Origin: Bradyrhizobium sp. 1(2017)
GTDB taxonomy: Bacteria; Pseudomonadota; Alphaproteobacteria; Rhizobiales; Xanthobacteraceae
Reading direction: 5' to 3'
Assembly (NCBI RefSeq): GCF_011602485.2
Contig: NZ_CP050022.2
Span: forward strand, 4,360,001-4,424,000
Length of the DNA: 64,000 nucleotides
Positions 59,448-64,000 of the stretch are shown piece by piece. The translations under genes and the position numbers were made by a program. How positions within the stretch are numbered: the first letter of the stretch is position 1; each line of letters starts with the position of its first letter. The notes under the pieces were generated by a model. The model was not told the DNA's origin. It did no database searches and saw only the letters and a program-made list of their open reading frames with translations.

Positions 59448-60141
59448 AGAAGCCTCCCTGTGACAGATGTGGGGGGACTCCAGGGTGGATACCCAGACCC
59501 ACCGCAGAGGATATTTGAGCAACACCAGACACGCCTGTAAAGAAAGATCCCCATGTCGCACGACTTACCAGTGGTCAGTCGCGCGCATTGCTTTCCTTCC
59601 TTCATGATCTCGCGGAGAGACTTCGGCCGCGGAGGTGACCTGTAGCGGCCCTCCCACTGGGCCGCGATCACGCCCTCGAAGGGAGCTTCCCCGGAGTGCA
59701 GCTCGGCATTCCGCTATCGGTTCTGCGCCGATCCAGGTGCTAAATCGAAATGACCATCATACGCTGGATGCGAAGGACCACGACGGGTCGATGTCGCATT
59801 TGGGTCATGAGCCGTCGATTTGGGAGATGAACTGAGGACTTCAGCTCCACCCTCATAACCAGACATCGCCAACGCCCAGCCAGTCGCTGTTAAAATGTTG
59901 GTCCTTAGTCGCAATTGCTTCGGTCGCCCGTCATGCGGGACGAAGCAGGCCTCGTGGCCTCCTGGTGATTGGGGTCAGTCCGAGGAAACTACTGGGGCTG
60001 CAAAGCAGATAGGTTGGGATTGTTTGGCGGTCGGCTTTGTAAGGGGCTTTGCCGAGAATAAGCATGCTTTCCAAGAAATTTTTCCCTCCCCCTCGGGGTG
60101 CAGGAGGCAGCGGGCCTCGTGGACTGCACGCCCAGAGCAAT
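59448..60141. other. Gap of relic sequence
   Basis: About 690 bp. It includes the 100-bp repeat 59822-59925 and sequence shared with the flank of the other resolvase relic. No gene is supported on either strand. Confidence 0.45.
59822..59925. repeat. 100-bp dispersed repeat (with 56838)
   Basis: AACTGAGGACTTCAGCTCCA CCCTCATAACCAGACATCGCC ... AATGTTGGTCCTTAGTCGCA ATTGCTTCGG. Second copy of the element at 56838-56940. Confidence 0.75.
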
Positions 60142-60345
60142 TCACTCCGCGAGTGCGCGATAAACTGAAGCTCGACCGGTCTTCAACGTCTTCGCAATCG
60201 CAGACGGCCCCACGCCGTCGGCCTTCATCTTCCTGATCTTCGCGGCATCGATTGCTCGCCTTGCGCCCCTTGTAGACGCCGCGCACCTCGGCGCTGGCGA
60301 TCCCTTCAAGCTGGCGCTCGCGGCGAAGGCTGCAGCCACGACTTA
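60142..60345 (-). pseudogene. Serine resolvase C-terminal relic (copy 2, frameshifted)
   Basis: Minus strand: [24 protein letters not shown] in one frame, then after one extra base near 60250 (GATTGC where copy 1 has GATGC) [36 protein letters not shown] in another, ending at 60142. It is homologous to the relic at 44899-45087, including about 80 bp of 3' flank. The catalytic domain is missing in both. Confidence 0.9.
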
Positions 60346-60465
60346 TCGCCGCGCTCATACTCCCCGGAAGAAAACGGATTCCGATTTGCGTATCGATCCG
60401 GTAGATTGCGGACGTTTACACATGAACGAGCGATCAGTTGTAATTCTCGAGAGGATAAATCATCT

Positions 60466-61146
60466 ATGCGCGCCGCCGTTTCCTACATCCGCGTCTCAAA
60501 ACCGAAGCAAGGCCGCAGCGGTCTCGGCCTGGAAGCGCAGCAAGCCGCGATCAGATCTTTTTGCGCGCAGCACGGCTTCAACATCGAAGCCGAGTACCGC
60601 GAGGTCGAGACCGGGAAAGGCGCTGATGCGCTGGAGCGCAGGCCCGAGCTCGCAGCCGCCATGAAGTTCGCTCGCAAACTTGGTCGAGGCGGCAAGTCAG
60701 GCGCTGCTCCAATCATCATCGCCAAGCTGGACCGACTAAGCCGTGACGTTCACTTCATCAGCGGCCTGATGGTGCAACGCATTCCCTTCATCGTCACCGA
60801 GCTCGGACCCGAGGTGGACCCGTTCATGCTGCATATCCACGCCGCTGTCGCAGAGAAGGAGCGTGAGCGCATCGCTCAACGCACTAAGGAAGCCCTTGCG
60901 GCAGCCAAGGCTCGCGGTCAGATGCTGGGCAATCCTGCAATCGGAGAAGCTCGCAAGGCCGAAGCAGACCTGCACGCCGAGCATTTCCGGCCCATTCTCG
61001 GACCGCTACGCCACCTGCCCGCCAAGCGGATCTCGGTGATCCTGAATGATCGAGGCGTAACGACGCCACGCGGTGGCAAGTGGCAGGCTACTCAGGTGAT
61101 CAGGCTGCTCAGCCGTCTACAATTGTCGGCTGGTAATCCAAGCTGA
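60466..61146 (+). CDS. Serine recombinase (resolvase/invertase family)
   Basis: A 226-residue protein starting [20 protein letters not shown], where Ser11 in YIRVS is the nucleophile. The catalytic domain continues with [32 protein letters not shown] and [30 protein letters not shown], and a C-terminal DNA-binding end ([33 protein letters not shown]) follows. It resembles the small recombinases carried by phages and integrative elements. GAGAGG lies 12 bp before the ATG at 60466, which I prefer to the upstream open frame at 60406. It is unrelated in its C-terminus to the two relics nearby. It probably belongs to the module running off the right edge. Confidence 0.92.
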   Translation: MRAAVSYIRVSKPKQGRSGLGLEAQQAAIRSFCAQHGFNIEAEYREVETGKGADALERRPELAAAMKFARKLGRGGKSGAAPIIIAKLDRLSRDVHFISGLMVQRIPFIVTELGPEVDPFMLHIHAAVAEKERERIAQRTKEALAAAKARGQMLGNPAIGEARKAEADLHAEHFRPILGPLRHLPAKRISVILNDRGVTTPRGGKWQATQVIRLLSRLQLSAGNPS

Positions 61147-61147
61147 C

Positions 61148-61468
61148 TCAGCCCGGCTCGTCCGACCTGACCTTTGCCGGCGGCATCAGCAGCATCGTCT
61201 CCGCGGTCAATCCGCCGCCTGCCGCAATCCGATACAATTCGGCATCGCTGAGCTCATGGATCGGAATCTCTTGACGATCAACAATCTGCACAGCCTTGCC
61301 ATCCAGGCGATCGATCAACTCGTGAATGTAGGCGAGATTGCCCTGCTCCGCCTTGTCGAGCAGCTGGTCTGCGACCCTGCGCAGTGCCAAAGGACGGCTC
61401 CGAAGCGCGATCCGGAGCGCGTCGTTGAAGGGTTTCTCCCTGTTCACACTACCGATAGGTCGTCCCAT
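61148..61468 (-). CDS. Small phage/ICE-associated protein with GRP motif
   Basis: A 106-residue protein: GRPIGSVNREKPFNDALRIALRSRPLALRRVADQLLDKAEQGNLAYIHELIDRLDGKAVQIVDRQEIPIHELSDAELYRIAAGG. The GRPxGSxN start and following helices resemble DUF5681-like proteins found beside terminase genes and in integrative elements. It may have a DNA-binding role. GGGGGA precedes the ATG at 61468, and a palindrome lies just upstream. It converges with the serine recombinase (1 bp apart). Confidence 0.75.
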   Translation of the reverse strand: MGRPIGSVNREKPFNDALRIALRSRPLALRRVADQLLDKAEQGNLAYIHELIDRLDGKAVQIVDRQEIPIHELSDAELYRIAAGGGLTAETMLLMPPAKVRSDEPG

Positions 61469-61479
61469 GGGATCCCCCT

Positions 61480-61503
61480 AATCACATCGCCATGCATGTG
61501 ATT
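61480..61503. promoter_or_regulatory. Operator-like palindrome
   Basis: AATCACAT / ATGTGATT, a perfect 8-bp inverted repeat with an 8-bp spacer, located 12 bp before the start of the minus-strand gene at 61468. Size and position suit a dimeric repressor controlling this gene. The rest of the gap to 61727 is empty. Confidence 0.5.
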
Positions 61504-61727
61504 CTAGACTCAATTCTTCGGTGGAACTACTGCCTTTTGCGCTTCTTCGATCGGCCCTCGGCAGGCCGCCAACTGCTCTGGTCAGTTACGCCGTTCTTAT
61601 GGCAGCCTGCGTTGATGCTTCCTCTATCAATCGCGGCGCAGCGACACGCGAGCGATCTGACGTTCCCCTCCCCCAGCAGATGGGGTGTGCCGCGAAGACA
61701 GAATCCATGTTGAACGCGCTCCCGCCC

Positions 61728-62234
61728 CTATGAAGCGCGGTATGCCGCCAGAAATCGCTTGTAACCGCATTCGGGGTCTTCAGCGATTTGCAGAGGATCC
61801 GTGAACCGCAACCAACGCATCATCAAAGTCCGGGCGTCCTGGCCCAATGAATTTTCTTCAGACTGCCCCTGAAGCTCCGTAATCAACCACTCGAAGAAGA
61901 GTGCCGCCGTAGCGACATTCGCGCGAGGAACGGAGCCGGACGCCGCAGAGCCGAACAAGTCGATCAGCCGCTCGCCGACGACCTTCGGATCGTATTGGGT
62001 GGCAATCCGCGTCAGCTTTTCCAAGGTGGCCGGCCGGATCTCTTCTACCGTCGAAAGCAGCAAACTGACGTACTCAAGGTGGCAACGGCGCCAGATGCGC
62101 CACATGTTGTCCGAGTAGTGGTAATGAAAAGCCTCCGCCGGCAGGACGTCGACCCGAAGCTGATCCAGCTCGATTGCCGCCGAGAAAACGGCCAACAAAT
62201 CCCTGATGTCGTCCTTCCTGATGTTCGTGGGCAT
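61728..62234 (-). CDS. Hypothetical protein of the mobile module
   Basis: A 168-residue mainly helical protein: IRKDDIRDLLAVFSAAIELDQLRVDVLPAEAFHYHYSDNMWRIWRRCHLEYVSLLLSTVEEIRPATLEKLTRIATQYDPKVVGERLIDLFG... It has no known motif. It lies 15 bp after the TubC_N-like gene and is probably co-transcribed with it and the ATPase. Function unknown. Confidence 0.75.
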   Translation of the reverse strand: MPTNIRKDDIRDLLAVFSAAIELDQLRVDVLPAEAFHYHYSDNMWRIWRRCHLEYVSLLLSTVEEIRPATLEKLTRIATQYDPKVVGERLIDLFGSAASGSVPRANVATAALFFEWLITELQGQSEENSLGQDARTLMMRWLRFTDPLQIAEDPECGYKRFLAAYRAS

Positions 62235-62249
62235 CGATGTCGCTCCGAG

Positions 62250-62744
62250 TTATCCCTTGTTCATGATCAGCGGCGACAGAATGGCAGCGGCCACTGCCTT
62301 CCGGTTGACATGCCATGCTGCCCAGCACCGCGAATGCAGCCAGGCATGGCCGCTCGGTCCGGTGCCGAAGGGCACCAGCTCATCAAGTACGGCTTCGCTG
62401 CCACCGCAGTGGAGACAGCGTCCGGGTGGAGAGCACACCGGATTGCGGTTCAGCCATTCGACCACGCAGCATTCAAAAGCGCGCGCCTCAGCATCCGTTC
62501 GCTGCAGTCCACCATCGAACTCGGCGATGCCCGCCCGCTCATCGAAGAAGGCCAACCAGTCCGCGTCCGACCAGTTGTCACGGGCGGCCCGCAGCAGCGC
62601 CACAATCTCAGGCTTGCGCCGGGACAGTTCGCTGAGCACCGTGCCCCGGGGGGCTTCGGCTGCCGTCAACACGAGATCGTCCCCGTCGAGTACGAGCTTA
62701 ATGCCGGCGGCGCGGGCCGCCCTGAGAGCTTCGACCGCGCTCAT
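62250..62744 (-). CDS. TubC_N-like domain protein of the mobile module
   Basis: A 164-residue protein. Residues 1-53 (MSAVEALRAARAAGIKLVLDGDDLVLTAAEAPRGTVLSELSRRKPEIVALLR) resemble the TubC N-terminal docking domain. Then follow DNWSDADWLAFFDERAGIAEFDGGLQRTDAEARAFECCVVEWLNRNP and a zinc-ribbon-like CLHCGGSEAV ... WLHSRCWAAWH. This layout is common next to replication/primase genes in rhizobial integrative elements. It starts 4 bp inside the stop of the ATPase gene (coupled). Confidence 0.8.
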   Translation of the reverse strand: MSAVEALRAARAAGIKLVLDGDDLVLTAAEAPRGTVLSELSRRKPEIVALLRAARDNWSDADWLAFFDERAGIAEFDGGLQRTDAEARAFECCVVEWLNRNPVCSPPGRCLHCGGSEAVLDELVPFGTGPSGHAWLHSRCWAAWHVNRKAVAAAILSPLIMNKG

Positions 62745-64000
62745 AGCCGCGCACTCCAGCCTGGAGTTCCAGTCTCCTCGAATTCAGATTCGGAGGAGAA
62801 AGTTGCGTCCGCAGCGTCCAGAGCGTCCGCGGCGTTATTCTGCAAGGAGTTGTCGCGGACGATCGGAACTTGGCGCGGATTGACATCGTCCGCATCGTCG
62901 TTTTGCGTCCGCTCCGACCAAGTCGAGAAATCCCTGCCATCAGCTGCTTTTCCCGAACTGTCGGACGATGCGGACGTTGCGGACGATGTTTCCGGCGGCA
63001 TTTCTGACGCAGAGGAAGTCTGCATCTTCGTGATGATGATGGTGCGGGTACGCGCCCGGGCCTTGGCCTTCTTGAAGTCGATATCGATGCCGACCTTACG
63101 CAGAAAGGTCGCAATCCGCCGCAGCCTGCCTGAGAGTACGCGAGGGCTTTCGGGCCAAGACTTCGACTTCGCAACCCGCTCGCTGACCGCGAGGGCCCCC
63201 ATAAGGTCTGAGGCAGTTCCCGTCCACACCACCTGCGTTTCCATCATGGCACGCACGGCGGCGGCGACCGGGTCGGCATCGAGCACGCCCTCCACCACGT
63301 CGTCGAGGTTGTCACGGTAGGCTGACCAGAAGGTGCCAGGGGGCCACAGCGCCGCCTCGCATGCTGTAGCCCACAGAGCGAAATCCGCCATTCGCGGCAG
63401 CTTCGGCAGATGAGTGTGGGGCAGCCGCTTAAGGCCCTCCACCACCGCATTGAGCAGCACACCAAGAATCTTCGGGCGCGCCGCCTCGAATGCGGCCCGC
63501 AACTCCTGTTCCGGTCGGCGGCGCTCCTCCGGGATCGGCTGCAGTGTCAAGAACAAGGCGCGGTCGGCGAGGTCGGGCCGGGTGACGATCTCCTCAATGC
63601 CGTTGAGGATGACGGGGCGGGTCGCGTCGAACAGCACCTCGTCATTGTCGGTATAGAGCTGGCGAACGGCAAATCCGCCGCCGGTCGCCAGCCGGCAAAG
63701 AGTGTCGGAGATCCACCCCGGCAACCCCGAAACATTATCGAAGGCAAGTACGTGGCTGTTGCTGGCAGCGATGAAGAGGTCGCGATCCTCGCGGGGAAGC
63801 GCCCGCAGGGGTGCCGTGTTGGGGTCAAGCAACGACCGGAGGACTGCTGAGAATGTCGACTTGGCCGACCCCTGCTCGCCCGCCAATGCGATCACCGGGT
63901 AAGGGCCACAATTGCGCAAGCAAGCCAGTGCCCAGGAGACCACCAGGACGAAGTCCTTGTCCGAGTTCACGTTGAGGAACGGCCGAAGCGCGTCGACCGA
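62741..64000 (-). CDS. P-loop ATPase, helicase/primase-like, N-terminus beyond window
   Basis: At least 419 residues; the frame is still open at the right edge (SVDALRPFLN before NSDKDFVLVVSWAL). Walker A is ALAGEQGSAKSTFSAVL, a Walker-B-like segment is HVLAFDNVSGL, and sensor-like PVILNGIEEIVTRPDLADRAL follows. The C-terminal 110 residues are low-complexity Ser/Asp/Ala (SSATSASSDSSGKAADG...). The ATPase core resembles phage/ICE DNA-replication ATPases that often follow a primase domain. No catalytic primase motif is visible in the part seen. It is the head gene of the minus-strand module. Confidence 0.82.
   Translation of the reverse strand, partial: SVDALRPFLNVNSDKDFVLVVSWALACLRNCGPYPVIALAGEQGSAKSTFSAVLRSLLDPNTAPLRALPREDRDLFIAASNSHVLAFDNVSGLPGWISDTLCRLATGGGFAVRQLYTDNDEVLFDATRPVILNGIEEIVTRPDLADRALFLTLQPIPEERRRPEQELRAAFEAARPKILGVLLNAVVEGLKRLPHTHLPKLPRMADFALWATACEAALWPPGTFWSAYRDNLDDVVEGVLDADPVAAAVRAMMETQVVWTGTASDLMGALAVSERVAKSKSWPESPRVLSGRLRRIATFLRKVGIDIDFKKAKARARTRTIIITKMQTSSASEMPPETSSATSASSDSSGKAADGRDFSTWSERTQNDDADDVNPRQVPIVRDNSLQNNAADALDAADATFSSESEFEETGTPGWSARL

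Noticed and set aside
61995..63320. 441-codon plus-strand frame opposite the module ATPase
   Set aside because: Antisense to the ATPase and TubC_N-like genes, whose motifs are clear.

Overview
The window reads as a chromosome segment of an alphaproteobacterium of the Bradyrhizobium / Nitrobacteraceae group. The base composition is G+C rich and the first 29 kb carries rhizobial housekeeping gene order (yajC-secD, tatABC-scpBA-nagZ-SPOR-argS-dgt, ilvD-exoR). The small proteins of the second half (DUF3551 proteins, very small CxxC proteins, short secreted peptides) are of types I associate with Bradyrhizobium. The assignment rests on protein resemblance read by eye, not on a database search.

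Region 1 (1-29384) is ordinary core genome, mostly on the minus strand. It starts with the first 16 codons of secD, yajC and a DUF815 ATPase. A sulfatase cluster follows (FGE, arylsulfatase, an internally deleted second arylsulfatase, a secreted HAD phosphatase, an SphA-like outer-membrane protein). Next come an NlpD-like lipoprotein, pcm, a single-domain response regulator, surE, serS, tatCBA, scpB/scpA, nagZ, a SPOR protein, argS, dgt, an ErpA/IscA-type Fe-S protein, a hybrid histidine kinase, xth, exoR-like and ilvD. Envelope, cell-division, protein-repair and chromosome-segregation functions dominate.

Region 2 (29385-30744) is a gene-free junction made of repeats: two palindromic elements and a strongly structured element of about 114 nt. 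Directly after it, at 30745, lies a complete tyrosine integrase, which I take as the left edge of an integrated or repeatedly invaded accessory region.

Region 3 (30745 to about 60340) is accessory: short genes separated by long non-coding gaps. Intact cargo includes a thermonuclease-like protein, a DUF1269 membrane protein, an SRAP peptidase, a two-gene HEPN/winged-helix cassette, a PH-domain membrane protein, a FixJ-type regulator, a DUF459 SGNH-like protein, a Crp/Fnr regulator, a phasin and an Omp25/31-type porin. Mixed in are relics: a membrane protein with one in-frame stop, two ATP-dependent DNA ligase remnants, a deleted SRAP copy, two copies of a resolvase C-terminus, an ABC substrate-binding protein C-terminus and a HigA-like antitoxin. 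At least five families of 50-200 bp dispersed repeats link the gaps.

Region 4 (60466-64000) begins a second mobile module: an intact serine recombinase, then a minus-strand run of phage/ICE-like genes (GRP-motif small protein, unknown, TubC_N-like, ATPase/helicase-primase-like) that leaves the window at the right edge.

The best candidate for an undescribed system is the overlapping gene pair at 37361-38579: a HEPN protein with an R-x4-H motif and N-terminal winged helix, plus a small winged-helix partner, sitting among mobile-element relics. I saw no rRNA, tRNA or CRISPR array.
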